A stretch of DNA of 64,000 nucleotides from Brachionus manjavacas (taxonomy: Eukaryota; Rotifera; Eurotatoria; Ploima; Brachionidae): the NCBI GenBank assembly GCA_019054805.1, contig JAHQIY010000003.1:6758001-6822000 (forward strand), given 5' to 3'. The notes beneath the pieces were generated by a model. The model saw only the letters and a list, made by a program, of their open reading frames with translations, made no database searches and was not told the origin of the DNA. The position numbers were made by a program, and so were the translations under genes. Of this stretch, positions 37,943 to 49,990 are shown piece by piece (within the stretch, counting starts at the first letter, position 1; every line of letters begins with the position of its first letter).

Positions 37943-38248
37943 GCCCTTATAGCAGAATGGTTTGCGTGTTAGTCATGCAAGCAGGCGATCGAGGGTTCAA
38001 AACCTACTGAGGGTGAAAAAATCTTCAAAATATCTCTGCAATACGGGGCGAATGTTTAAAACTCTTTCATCATAAAAATAGGTGGACCAGTTTCGACTGG
38101 GTAATAATTGCGGTGTAGATGATCAACTTGATGCAGTAGCCTCTGTGTCAGATCGAAGCAGTTGCTCAAAAAGGTACTTGAAAAGGAAATGAACGCCTCC
38201 CCATTATCCACTAGGATAGAATAGGGAAAATTGTTATTATTATTATTC
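37943..38248 (+). mobile_element. tRNA-derived SINE
   Basis: 37943-38015 folds like a 73-base tRNA: the acceptor arms GCCCTTA and TGAGGGT pair at 7 of 7 positions counting G-U, the D stem and 4 of 5 anticodon pairs form, and the T loop is TTCAAAA. Pol III boxes are TAGCAGAATGG (37950-37960) and GGTTCAAAACC (37994-38004). The anticodon position reads CAT. A GC-richer body follows, ending in a (TTA)n tail at 38234-38247. There is no pol III terminator directly after the tRNA part, so this is a SINE rather than a working tRNA gene. Confidence 0.8.
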
Positions 38249-38343
38249 AATTAATCAAAATATGTATTTTAGACAAGTCCAATTCAGTTTTTTTGCATTC
38301 GACTTTTGTGAATTTTCAAACCTCATTCATTTTGTAAATACTT

Positions 38344-38597
38344 TTAAACACCAACTTCTTTACACAAATCACATTGTAGCTTACCATTATTTTTTGGCTC
38401 AACTAAAACTTCTAAAATAGCTTGCTTAGATGGTTTAGGATTTTTAAGGGAAAATTTTTCGATCTCATAGGCTTTATTATTAAATTTAATTTAGTGCAAC
38501 AAAAATAACATAAATCGTCAGATTTTAAAATGCCCGTCTTTTTAAAATTCCTAATTGGATTGATTTCATCTTTTTCAATTTCATTTTTATTTTTCAT
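38344..38597 (-). pseudogene. Small CxxC reading frame with a frameshift
   Basis: From ATG at 38597 the minus strand reads a charged N-terminus to SDDLCYFCCTKL. Near 38495 the coding character moves to another frame that continues NPKPSKQAILEVLVEP to CDLCKEVGV and stops at 38344. Two CxxC pairs suggest a small zinc-binding protein. One base is out of frame, so it is broken, has an overlooked short intron, or contains a sequence error. I recognise no family. No expression evidence is visible. Confidence 0.35.
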
Positions 38598-39544
38598 TTT
38601 GAAAAGATCAAGTAATATTTATTATACAATCACATAATTTATACTTGATCACATATTCTCAATTTTTTGAAAATAAGTGATCGCCCGTTCACATAACAGA
38701 CTATAGCCGGTTTTTTTACTGGTATGTGTGTAACTTATAATTTATATACAGATAATCGAAATGATGATTAAAAGTCTCGCTTCAAATACCATGATAAGAT
38801 TTTTTGATGTAAAATTTTAATTAATTGAATTATTAAAGAATTTTTTGTTCAATATTTTTAAAATTTAGACTTTTATTGAATAAAAATCTTCAATAACCAA
38901 TTATGCAAAAATTTATTTGATTAATTAAGAAAAAACTATAAAAAATTTAATATAGAAAATTCTCCTTTCATTAAACAGTTGTCAAAATTAGAGTATTTGA
39001 CTCATTTAAATTGCACAGAAATTGATCTCGCTTTCAGTGTTCTTTCGATTGAATGGTTCTTTGAATTTCATAATTCTGGACTAACTGAATTGATATAATA
39101 CTATTTTACCTAATCGAATTTTGAATGTTAAATAATCATTACCACTTTTATGTATTTAACTTTAATTAGATAAAAAAATATTATGTCATTGTCATTTTAC
39201 AAATTGGCAGTAACATCAACATCAAACTTCTAGTTTTGTTTGGATTCATGTGAATAGAATAAGTTAATAAAATATTATTTTTTCAAATTAATAAATCGAC
39301 TCTGTAAAATTTATTAATGATTGCTATCAGAAAAATTGCAAAACAAAATGAATTGAATTTTCGATTTTGAAAGAAACTATAAAATATTTAAAATCGATTA
39401 ATATTCTAAAAATTAAAAAAATTATTTTCCTGAATTGGATAGTTTTACAAAATTAAGTTTCTTGCTAGAAAAATTTGTCTTTGCAAATAAATTGCAAGTC
39501 AGCCTTTTTTTAAAATTCGATCCAATATAAATATCGTTTTATAA
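38598..39544. other. Spacer upstream of MKK paralogue 1 3' end
   Basis: AT-rich. It carries the 3' flank of the minus-strand kinase gene. No gene seen. Confidence 0.4.
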
Positions 39545-41922
39545 TTAAGAATCAACTTTATCTTTTTTGACTTCGTCCATTACTTTTTTAATGTATTCTA
39601 GATCATTTGGAATTTCTAAATATTTTCTGATGAACTCGTGATCCAACAACTCTGAACAAGAAGCTCTATTATCGGGCATTTTGACCAAACTATAATTAAA
39701 AAAAAAAATATTTTTTCTGATCTAACTTAATAAAAAATTACCATTTATTTGCAAATTCACATAATTCAGGACTAAATTTTGTCTCGTCTAGCTTCGGTGG
39801 ATCTTTTGAAACAATAACTTTAATTAAACCTAGTAAACCAGGCGAGTCTTTGAATGGATGATGACCTGTTGCTATCTCGATCTAAAATAAATTAATTTTT
39901 TAATCATAATTCTATAATGAACAATATGGTTGACATGTTTATAGTGATGGGTGGCCAGTTGGTCACATATTATGTCATATTACGGCCAGTCCCTTTCATC
40001 TAAAATTTGTGACCAAGACTGGTCACCTAATTTTAGAAAGGGTAATTTGTGGCCAGAAATTGGTTACCTATTTTTTGTTTGAACACATATTTTATTTAAC
40101 GTTTAAATTTTTTTAATCTCTTTTAAAATAATTTTTCGAAAATTCAAACTAGTAAAAAAGTTAAGTAAAAGTTAAGTACTTCTATAGAAGAAGTAAAAAT
40201 AAACTTTAATTAATAAGAGAAGTCCAGTTAAGTGTCTTGCATTCGATAATTACTTTAGACGAAAAAGGTTAAAAATATACAACTTAAGTATAAAATATCA
40301 CAAATACTTTACTTCTTGGATAAAAACTAGGCACATTTTTTGAAAGCTAATTAAATTCTCTTTATGGAAAATGGGGGTAAGTAGTATAAAATTGGGAGTC
40401 AGGTTTTTAAAACATAAAAATATTCACTTTTCACAAAAAATAAAATTTTTGGAGAAAAACTAGTTAAATTTTCAAAAAAAAAGTGAAAAAAATGCTTTGC
40501 AAAAAAAATGTGCGTCAGTGTTTTAGTAGGGCCCTAGAATTGAGCTATCATATTAGTTTAAAAAATGTCCTTAATATATTCTCGAATAATTTTTTTTAAT
40601 CTGAGAAACATACTTTAAAAACTGTTTTTTCAACTATTTCACGATATATTTTAAATCAAATCAGATATTTTATTTTGATTTTTAAGTGATCTAATTATAT
40701 CTAATTTTTTTTCCTTAAAAATAATGAAAATTTTAGAAAGAAAATGAAAACTTTAGAATTATTATATGAAAATACTGTTTGAAAGGACATGACTGTGTAT
40801 TTTATAATACTTTTGTAACAAAATTGAATCAATCTTAAAAAATCAACAAGAAACAAAAAAATTTTGATAATATTTAAATAAATAAATCAAATCTTGGAAA
40901 CTAACAAAATGATCAAACTTTGTTTGCTTTTAAGTCAAACAGAGTGAGTTTTAAGTGACTTATAAAAGCATTGTTCAGTAACAAAATTTTAAAGCCTATA
41001 ATTGGCAAAAATTAAAAAAAAATATTTACCAAGCTAATACCCAAGCTCCAAATATCAGCTTTTATAGAATATCCTTCACCAGTTAGAGATGGATCAATTT
41101 TCTCAGGCTAAAACACAACTAAACTAAAATTTTGCTTTGAAATTTTATTTCAAGCAGTTACCGGCATATATCGTTGACAACCTTTGAAAGTTTTACAAAC
41201 AGAATTTGTTGTGAAACCACTTATACCAAAATCGCACACTTTTATCTCACCAGTATAATTTAAAAGTATATTGGACGGCTTAATATCCCTATGCATCATG
41301 TGCAATTGTTTCATATAATTCAAAGCAGCTACAACCGCATTAGCAACTTTGGATAAAAATAACTCTGTCATTTGCATTTCCAGAGCAAAAACCTTGGAAT
41401 AGAAGCGATCTAAAGATGTATCCATTACTTCTGTCAGGATCCAAAACGCTGACTAAACAAATAATTTTATTGATGGATTAAATAAAAATTTTGTCTACCT
41501 CAGCGTGAATTGCACCAAAAAATTTGATCAAACTAGGGCATTTGTCACCCATTTTCAAAGGTGCTTTTAAATCCATGGCTTGATTTTGACTATCACTGCC
41601 TTCCATTAAATCATCATTAATCATCTTTTAAAGATAACTTTAAATTCAAAAAATTTCTTAAAAATTAAAATACCTTGACTGCAAAGGTCAAGTTCGAAGG
41701 CTTATGGAACATTCGTGTTACAGTGCCAAACTGTCCTCTACCGAGCAAATCTCCTCTTTCAAGCTCATTAAAATTTACAACATATTCTTTTGGTTCACCA
41801 TTTTCATTTATTGTAATTTTACATTCTCTTGCCAAGTCTAAATTTCTGGAAAAGGACAAAATTAAAAATGACATATTTTTTTAATGATCATACCGTCTTG
41901 GTTGGGGTACTGGCAAAGACAT
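39545..41922 (-). CDS. MAP2K3/6: MAP kinase kinase, MKK3/6 type, paralogue 1
   Basis: Dual-specificity kinase that activates p38-type MAP kinases. Exons read from 41922 down: 41922-41894, 41845-41674, 41624-41499, 41452-41162, 41107-41030, 39881-39742 and 39689-39545; phases agree, giving 326 aa (human MKK6 334). Visible motifs: glycine loop GRGQFGTV, AVK lysine, MDTSLDRFY (the MKK3/6 hinge signature), catalytic HRDIKPSN, CDFGISG, activation loop SVCKT with Ser and Thr kept, and DIWSLGI. The APE motif reads PPE across the exon 4/5 junction, an unusual substitution. Intron 5 is about 1.15 kb, much longer than the rest. A paralogue with the same exon lengths lies at 59009-60224. Confidence 0.9.
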
Positions 41923-43822
41923 TTGAAGTTTGTGTGTTCTAGCTTTAAGTGGCAAATAAATATTCAATTTTTAACTCAAAATAAAATTAATTTTACGCTC
42001 TCTTTTTTTACTCATTTTTACGGTTACGTTCGTTTTCCTATTTTAAAAATTTCAAGATTCAATTTTTTAAATTTGTTGAAATTATGCTCTAAAGGATTAC
42101 AAAAACATTTAAAAATTTTTAAAAAAAAATCATAGTTCAAATAAATAAAAAATGCAAATTTTAAAGTAAAATGTAAAAGAAATAAATTTGATATATACAT
42201 TGATGTACACATGAAAAATATTAATTATTTCAATATATGCAGTTTTAAAACAGTGAATTTTTAGTTCAATTGTTAAGTAACAAAATTAAGCTTTTTAACA
42301 AATAGAGAAATTTTGAATTATGCAAATTTATCTGGTTAATTTCCGGCTTTCATCTTGACCTAAACCTTCAACTTAAATCTATTTAATTTTCAGCTTTTTT
42401 TTAAGAATTTTTTAGAAGTGAGAAAAATTTTATCTAAAAGGAAAAATATAGAAAACAAAAATATTTTTGTTTTCTAATGCTTTTGGTAATTTTTTAGAAT
42501 TTATTAGGGCTTAGATGTTTTCGATAAAAATTTCAAAGGTAAGAAAAAATTTACTTACGTCAAAAAAATGAGTCACAAAAAAGAAAAAAAAATCTTGATA
42601 ATTAAATGGTTCTTTTAATTTTTTTGATACTTTTCTATTTTCACTGCGTCACTAAAATAATAAAAACGGAGAATTAAATTTTCTATTTCATTTTTTAAAA
42701 AATAATTGAAAATAAACTTTACTAGAATATAAGATATTTTTTATTTATCTTTTGTGCTCATATCTTAGAAATCTAAAATTTATTTAGAACGATAAATATA
42801 ATGAAAAAAAATTATAATTCATTTTTATACTCTTTATATATAATTATTGAAGATTAACTAGTATTTCGATCGAAAGACAATTTGGATCTTACACAAGAAA
42901 ATGTATTACTTATTACTTTATTTCCTGAAATTTAGCTTTAAAGCTAATTTGGGGTAGTGAACGACCTTTCAATTTTCGAATTACTCATATTAAATTTGAA
43001 CTCATTCTAAAACTTTTCTTATTTTAATAGCAATTAATTAAAATTCGCTCATTTGGAAAAATAAACTTTACTTGAGGATTTTTTTAGAATTTTTCCGCAA
43101 AACTCATCTCTTACTAGCACAATTAAACTTGATTCACGCTTTTGCCAATTAACAATTTTACTTCTTAAAAAATTTTGAAAAGTCTTTTTTATTTCATTCA
43201 ATTTATCACCATAAACTATTGCATACTAAAAATCTCTTCGAAAACTAAATTTAATTCTAAAAAAAAAATAAATTTTTTTAAAATTTTTTTGAAAATTAGA
43301 ATATAGCTTAATAATCAAGTTTTAACTTCAAGATCGCCTTTATTTTAAGAAAAGTAAACAAAATTTTACTGAAAGAATTAAAAAAATTTGACACCCTGAC
43401 CTCCTTGGAAGAACAAAAATCAGGAAATCGAAATATAAATATTTCCAAGGAGAAACTTTGGTTAAAAAGTTAGTTTCCAGAAATCAAATTTTTTTTAAAT
43501 TTTATTAACACATTGGGTTCCCTATTATTACTTATTCGAAGTTGCTAAGATGTTGCTAGTTATTTGGTTTATTTAAGTGAACTAATCAAAAGTGTTTTGG
43601 ATATGAAAATGAATCACAATTTTTATAGCTTATTCACCTTGCTTATCATTCAGGATTTTAAAAATTAATATAAATAATACATTTTAATTTGAAAAGACAA
43701 AATCACAAGCTTCTTCTAAGCATTTTTGCATTTTTTAAAAAATTTGCAATATTAATAAATTTAAATGAATATGGCATGCTTTTTGAATTTATAACTATTT
43801 TTCATTAAACACTAAATACAAA
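41923..43822. other. Divergent spacer, MKK paralogue 1 to NOP53
   Basis: About 1.9 kb of AT-rich DNA between two head-to-head genes. It must hold both promoters. A 10-bp inverted repeat CTCCTTGGAA (43401-43410 and 43443-43452) is the only structure noted. Confidence 0.4.
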
Positions 43823-45723
43823 ATGCTTACCTTAAACCTAGAGGATTCTCTTAAGCCCGCTGCTTCGGATCAAAATAGAAAGAAAAAGCAAAAATTAGTT
43901 AAGCATAAGAGGAAAAATTGGAAAAAAACTGATATTGCTGAAGTTGAACAAGGAATTGATGATTTTAGACAGCAAAAAAATCACGGGTAAGATTTTAATT
44001 GTTTTTAATTAATTAAAATTTTAATCTCTGATTATAGAGGAGTTTTATCCGAGAAAAAAGACGAAGATCTTTTTTTCATTCAAAAAGAAAAAAAAGCAGA
44101 TTTGATCAACGAAAGTGAAGAGCCAGCGCGAAAAAAACGCCTTTCTCTGGAAGAAAAGCTTCTTAATTTAAAATGCTATAAAAATCTTCAACCTGATTCT
44201 CTCAGCTATCCGGCTCATATTATGAACAAAAATCAAGAAGCTGATAAAAATTCCAAAAGACAAAAAAAACAAAAAGAAAAACAAGTCAAATTGTCAAAAA
44301 ATAAGTTACAAAACATTCTCAAGAGTAAAGAGATTGATAAAGAAAACACAATTGTTTTAAAGGATATAATCAAAAAAAAGAAAAAGACAAAAAAAATTGT
44401 ATCTCGAACCAAGGATCGCAAAAATGTTATTATCGAAACCAATTTCGAGCAGGACATATGGAAAGGTATATTTTATAGTTCATTTTTGCATTACGACAAA
44501 ATATTTATTTGAATTTTTGATGATGAAATAACATTTGTCATTAAATAATTATTTTTGTCTTATGACATTAATGAGTCATTTTATGATCATAAAATTTAAC
44601 ATGCATTTTAAAAAGCTGAAAATAAACCAGTAAAGGATGAAATTGAAGAAAATTTTCTTCGATATACAAAACAACTTTTGCCAAAGGTAATTATTTTTTA
44701 AAGTTTTTATTATTCTATAAAAAAAAATATTTAAATTTAGAAGCCAGATAATCCAATTCAGCCAAAATCAGCGGTTCCCAAACTCGAAGTTCCTCATCCG
44801 GGGGCTTCATACAACCCAGACTATGATGATCATCAGGATTTGTTGCTAAGAGCCCATCTGATAGAGCTAGAAAAACTTAAAAAAGAAGAAAAAGAGATGA
44901 GAAAAAAGACGAATAATATTAAAAAAATGAGCTGGGATGAAATTGAGGTTGATTTTATTTGAAAAAAATCTTATCTTGGAACAATAATTGTAAATTTGCA
45001 TTTAGAAACTTTGGATGGAAGAGATGGCAATTGATACTTTGTTTAATCAGACCGAAAATAAAGAAGAACATAATTCGGATGAAAATAGCGAAATGAATTC
45101 TGTCAAAAAAGAGAAAAAAAATAACGATTCAAAGGCCAAGCGAAAGCGTAAACAACTTTTAGAAAAGATAAAAGTATTTGATGAATTTTTTCAATTTCTT
45201 TAAAAAAAAATATTTTTTAAGTTAAAACAAAAAGAAAATGAAAAACAACAGCGTGTTCAGCAAAATGAAATTTTTAGATTGAAGTCAATCAAAAAGGAAA
45301 TAAACGATGAGGAAAAAACACGAGAAGAACAACGTCTCAAAAAAGAAACTGAGCAGAAACATCAAGAATTGTTTGCACCCAAACGACTTGGTTCGTTGAA
45401 ATATGAAGAGCCCGAAATTGAGCTAAAACTCAGCGATGAAATAACAGGAAATTTAAGAACATTAAAAGTATTTTAATTTAAAATTTTAGTGAATTTATTA
45501 ATAAAAATTATTGTTATAGCCAGAAGGAAATATCATGATGGATCGGTACAAAAGCTTACAAAAGAGAAATATTATTGAGCCTAGAGACAAAGCAAAGTAA
45601 ATATTGTATTGTTTTAAATTTAGATAAAAAATTAATTTATTTTTCAAAAGATCACAGAGAAAATATTGGAAAAAGAAATTTGACAAAAAAAATGCTTATG
45701 AAAAAACATATTTTGTTAAATAA
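43823..45723 (+). CDS. NOP53: Ribosome biogenesis protein NOP53
   Basis: NOP53 (GLTSCR2/PICT1) is a nucleolar factor for 60S subunit maturation; in yeast it recruits the exosome-linked helicase Mtr4 for 5.8S processing. Exons: 43823-43986, 44038-44465, 44616-44686, 44741-44947, 45006-45173, 45222-45467, 45520-45596 and 45651-45723. Phases agree and give 477 aa, about the length of the human protein. Family blocks: KRKNWKKTDIAEVEQ, GVLSEKKDEDLFF, PHPGASYNPDYDDHQ, KRLGSLKYEEPEIELKLS, then NLRTLKPEGNIMMDRYKSLQ and RNIIEPRDKAK. Lys-rich stretches serve as likely nucleolar signals. It is highly charged, with long coiled-coil-like segments. Confidence 0.95.
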
Positions 45724-46843
45724 ATCAATAAATAAAATCTTGAAAAAAAAACATTTTTTATTTTTAAACAAAATGGAGTTCAAATTTAAGGAAAATATGC
45801 TTATTAATTTAACTTATTTCAAAAGATTATACTAGGACAGGAAGACCGTATTTTTAAAACTTAAGACAAAAATGCTTTTGAATCAAAATAAACTTTTGAA
45901 TTTAAAAATTTACTACATGAATTTAAAAAGAAATTAATTCGACATGGAAATTCAAATGCTAAAGGTAAAAATATTAAAATAATTTACTGGATTTACATTC
46001 ATCATTCAGATATTCAAGTACAATTGGCAAGTTTTTTTTTCTATTTAACTTTTTTGAAATTTTGAAATTACGTTGTTTCATTAAAACTCAATACTTAAGC
46101 ATGCGAAAATTTGAAATATAATTACGCAATTATTTTTAGAAATGAAAAAAAGAAAAGAAAACTTGCCAATTGGAAATTCACTTTTTATTACATATTTCAA
46201 TTTTTTAAAATAATATTAAATCAAAAAAATTCAATCTAAAAAATTTCCGAAAAATTATCAACTTCGACTTCTTGATCGGTTCAAGATAATTTTAGAATTT
46301 TTGTTTGTTTAAACCCTTTGACTAATAAATTGAAAATTTAATTATATCGTTTTTTGTTAATAAATTAATTAGTTTACTACCCTACTCTTGTTCTTAGATA
46401 AAAAAGATCTAAAAATATTCTTTAAATAAAGATAAAAATGTAGGGGAAAAAACTAAACCAGTCAGTTCAATAAATAAAATTTTCAGTAAATTTATTAATT
46501 ATTTCTTTTGTCATCTCAAAAAGTAACATATAAATTTTTCACAAAAAAAATTAGTTCTGTGAGCTAAAATGACTGAATAACTGGCCATCGGTCAACTATT
46601 CAAAATAGATAGTCAAATTTTTAAAATGAATGTAAATAGTTTTAAATCGAAAACAAAAAGTGTAGCCTTCTTTTCGAAAACATAAAAAAAAATTCTTTCA
46701 AAAGTAGCAATGCTTCTGCAAGCCAAACAAATATAACTTGTGCTGCTTTATAAGGGTTTGCAATTGTCGCAGAAAAAGTATTCTCCTAATGTAACTTCTA
46801 CATTATAAAAAATTTAAAATAAAATTGTTGGTCACTAAATTAT
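45724..46843. other. Spacer downstream of NOP53
   Basis: AT-rich. It holds the NOP53 3' flank and a small inverted-repeat element at 46021-46172. No other gene seen. Confidence 0.4.
46021..46172. repeat. Short inverted-repeat element, possible MITE
   Basis: CAATTGGCAAGTTTT at 46021 is repeated as its reverse complement ending ACTTGCCAATTG at 46172, giving a roughly 150-bp element with about 18-bp ends. The interior is AT-rich and non-coding. No second copy seen in the window. Confidence 0.45.
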
Positions 46844-47100
46844 TCATATCTAGACGATTTTTTTTAATTTTTTTTTAAATTAAAGTTTAATTTAGAAATT
46901 TTTTATTTAACCAAAAAATGGAGACTTTAATTATCTTTATGCTATAACAATTAGTTGCAGTCCATAAAATCTATATCCCATCTATAGATAAAGGCTTGTA
47001 AAGTTCGTTTCAATTCGACCATCGATTCAGAAAAACTTGAATAACATTTGAAAATAAGTTGATGATAGATTTTGTATAGTAAATGATTTTAACTAAAGAA
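46844..47100. mobile_element. Foldback MITE fragment plus shared flank, copy 3
   Basis: 46980-47100 matches the left arm of the MITE family (CATCTATAGATAA...GTAAAGTTCG...AAAAACTTGAATAAC). The preceding 46844-46980 also matches 53733-53911 upstream of another copy (shared words TCTAGACGATT, GATCTTTATGCTATAA-like and CCTATATCCCATCTATAGATAA-like). So a longer version of the element exists, or both sit in the same older repeat. Confidence 0.65.
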
Positions 47101-47309
47101 ATAATATTGGACATAGAAAATATGCAGATATCACCAACTCTTCAAATTTTTCAAGCTAGGAACGCAGTTACTTTTGAAAAAATGGAAAAGAACCATTTAG
47201 ACAAATTCATCCATCAAAGAATTTTTCGATTATTTTTTTAAAGAATGGATTAATTTTCATTCAGGATGGTTTGAAGGTGCACATTTATTTATTCCAAGTA
47301 CAAATAATG

Positions 47310-47800
47310 CATTAGAAGCTACTAATAAGTTAATCTCTAGTTTGCAAGATCTTGAATATTCAAAGCGTTTATTGAAACTCGGTTTAACTGATCTTAGAAT
47401 AAAACGACTTCGAGGTGATCTTATTCAAATGTTTAAGATTGTAAACAATATGGAAAGAGATAATTTTGAAAACGGGATCAATTTTAGTCAAAACAAAATA
47501 CCTGATACCAGAAGATACGACTTGAGAAGGAATAACAAGAACCTAATCTGGGAATGTGTTAAAAACTGTCTTCCAAGATGTAACTTTTTTACTAATAGAG
47601 TTGTGAATGAGTGGAACAAATTGCCAGAAGAAATAATAAATGCAAAGTGTCTTAACAGTTTCAAGGCAAATATTGATGGGTGGTTGGCGAAGCATATTGT
47701 AACGACTGCTATAGCTTATTAAAGCTTCGCTTGGAGAATCTCCAATTTGCAGTTAATTTTACTACTACTACTACTATTACTACTACTAATAGAGTTATTA
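47310..47800 (+). mobile_element. LINE 3' fragment with (TAC)n tail
   Basis: An open frame (47342-47722) encodes a LINE C-terminus: LQDLEYSKRLLKLGLTDLRI, GDLIQMFKI, then FFTNRVVNEWNKLPEEIINA. It ends in a (TAC)n/(ACT)n tail at 47759-47790. It belongs to the same family as 61150-61925 and 36010-36950 and is heavily 5'-truncated. Confidence 0.88.
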
Positions 47801-47934
47801 AGGATCAAAAAACATTCCGAAATAGGAAACCTTTAAGCCAGTTCCTACAGTAAGCAGTTGATATTGTATCTGGATGGTCATTTGACCACAATCCAACTAA
47901 TATTAATTATTAAAAGTTTATTTTAAAACTAACT

Positions 47935-49340
47935 ATTACTCTTAATTTTTGGACGAAATTTACCAATGGGCAAAGGAATCGAAGGAAATTAAAATAATAA
48001 ATGGTAAGTTTTGCATTCCTTCAGATGATTTTAATAAGATTTCTGATGCTGAGTTTAAGCGTTACCGATCTGAAAAATTAACGACTTTTGATAATTTTGT
48101 GGAGTCATTTAATATGGTTCCTTGATAGAAAAAGTTGTCAAGATTGGAAACAAGCTAATGTAATAGCGACATCTTTGTCGATATCACTGATTAACTTAAC
48201 CATGAGCGTTTAAGTTAACAAAGAGCATTAATAGCTACTCCAATACGTCTAACGAGGAAAAGCTAGCTGTCTTGGAAAAGTTCTTTAAAGAAGTATTACA
48301 AATAGGCTTTACAATTTCCTTGAAGACAAGAGTCTCATCTGCAAAGAACAGTCTGGTTTAAGGCAGGACCGACGTACTTCCGACAATTTAGTATTTTTAA
48401 ATCAAAAGGTCTCTGAGACTTTAGAAAGAAAGAAAAAAGTATGTTCCCTCTTCTTCAACATCTCTCAAGCTTTTGACAAGGTATGGCGCAGTGGTTTAAT
48501 CTACAAACTTACCAAAATTGGGACCCCTCTCTACATTTAGGAGTGGATTGTTAACTTTTTAAAAATTTGTCTTTGTGAAAATAAATAACTTTGTCTCGGA
48601 TTCAGGTTCCATAAATACTGGAGTTCCCCAGGGTGCAGTTATTAGTCCTCTACTCTGCTATATTTAATAATGATATCCTTAAGCAAGACAAAAAAAACAG
48701 TCATATTCTTTGTTATTTGCCGATGATCTGCTGTCCTTTTTTATCTTAAAGAAAATATGGCAACATTGCTAACATTATAAATAGCTATTTTAAAAAATTG
48801 CAACTGTGGCTACAAAAAATGGAGGCTAAAGATGTGTCCAGATTCCCAGAGTATAAAATGTAGCTAAATTTTATATTCTTTGTTTCAACTCCCAGGTTGA
48901 ATTCATTCGTTCTAGATGTCATGATCGCGTGATTTAAATTAAAATTTTGTCACACAAATGTTGAAAGTTAAGTAAAAATAATTTAATCGGAATCAATAAT
49001 GCACTTATAGGTTAAAATAGAGTTTTTTCATTCTAGCCCATGTCTCCCATACAAGCATTCAAAAACTACAAGTAATTCAAAATACATGTTTTAAGTCAAT
49101 CTATCACTTACCAAATGACACACCGTCTTCGGTAAACATTAAAGTACATAAATTTAAAAAAAAACCCACTCATTACTTTTATCATACAGGATTATATTGA
49201 TGTTTTTGTTGAAAGCTTAAGAAGTTCTGAACTTAAAACCCTTCTTTGTAAAGTCTCAAATGAACTATTCCAATGGACAACTATTTTTCTGTAACATTTC
49301 CAATTTCTCTTTCAAATTCTAATTAATTTAATATAACTTT
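47935..49340 (+). mobile_element. Decayed LINE reverse transcriptase
   Basis: Conserved polymerase blocks are spread over several frames with stops: SQAFDKVWRSGLIYKLTKIG at about 48465, INTGVPQGAVISPLLCYI at about 48610, and LFADDLL at about 48715. A C-terminal block like LQVIQNTCFKSIYHLPND lies near 49080. The order fits one old Jockey/CR1-like element, different from the (TAC)n family. Confidence 0.8.
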
Positions 49341-49429
49341 TTATGGACACTTTTTTTTTAATTTTAAATGGCGAAAGGAGTTTTATTACTAAAAGCCATT
49401 TATTTTAAATATTAAATAAACAATTTAAA

Positions 49430-49660
49430 AAAAAAAGTCTAACGAGGATATCTGATAGACGAGCCCAAGGTACTAATGAAAACATTATAGCTAAATGCAC
49501 TTATTCTTGTTTTCTAAAAGAGTTTATATGCAAGCACGTAGTTGGTATGCTTTTTAGATTAAAAGAAGTCAATCTTCCATTCTAAGGCTAAATCAGCTCC
49601 CATCGGACAAAAAAGAAAAAGATGCAGACCTACACTAACAAAAAAACATCTATTATTTTT
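49430..49660 (+). mobile_element. SWIM zinc-finger transposon fragment, copy 1
   Basis: Reads CTYSCFLKEFICKHVVGML, a SWIM-type CxC...CxH zinc finger, followed after one frame change by a GQKRKRCRP.LTKK segment. The same layout occurs at 55680-56352 and 57090-57360. SWIM fingers of this kind are common in MULE-type transposases. It is broken by stops. Confidence 0.65.
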
Positions 49661-49849
49661 TATTAATTTTTTAATCTCAATAATAATTTATCTAATTCTC
49701 ATTAATAATTTAAAAAAAAAATGAATTCATTTATAATTTCTTTAGCAATAATTTTGATTTTTTATTTTTAGATCCAAATAATTAATAAATACCCATTTAA
49801 TAATAATCCTGATTTTACTAAAAGCTATAATTCAGTTCTGCAAAATTTT

Positions 49850-49990
49850 TAATGTTTAAAACTTTGAACAAATGAAACTTTGCTTAATCCGAAAATATGT
49901 CTTTAGAAACTCTGCATAGTAGTTGCACAATTGATGAGAATACTTTTAAATGGCGTGAAAAATGCGGAAAATTGCAGAAGCTTACTGCAT
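49850..49990. mobile_element. Foldback MITE fragment, copy 4
   Basis: Resembles the reverse complement of the central part of the MITE at 53911-54287: words AACTTTGCT, AATCCGAAAATA, TGTCT, AACTCTGCA, TTGCACA, TTGAT and AATGGCGTG occur in the same order. Termini are missing. Confidence 0.6.

Noticed and set aside
37943-38015. Functional tRNA-Met(CAT) gene
   Set aside because: One anticodon-stem mismatch, weak T stem, no pol III terminator directly downstream, and a SINE body with a repeat tail follow.
38056-38250. 64-codon minus-strand ORF starting with an Asn run
   Set aside because: It is the antisense of the SINE body and its (TTA)n tail.
41675-42135. Plus-strand ORFs opposite the MKK gene
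   Set aside because: They are antisense shadows of MKK exon 2 and its upstream region.
43401-43452. 10-bp inverted repeat as a terminator or regulatory hairpin
   Set aside because: A single short stem with a 32-base loop in AT-rich eukaryotic DNA is not informative.
45575-45835. 86-codon ORF overlapping the end of NOP53
   Set aside because: It runs through the last NOP53 intron and exon in another frame and is Lys/Asn-rich, as expected from poly-A-rich DNA.
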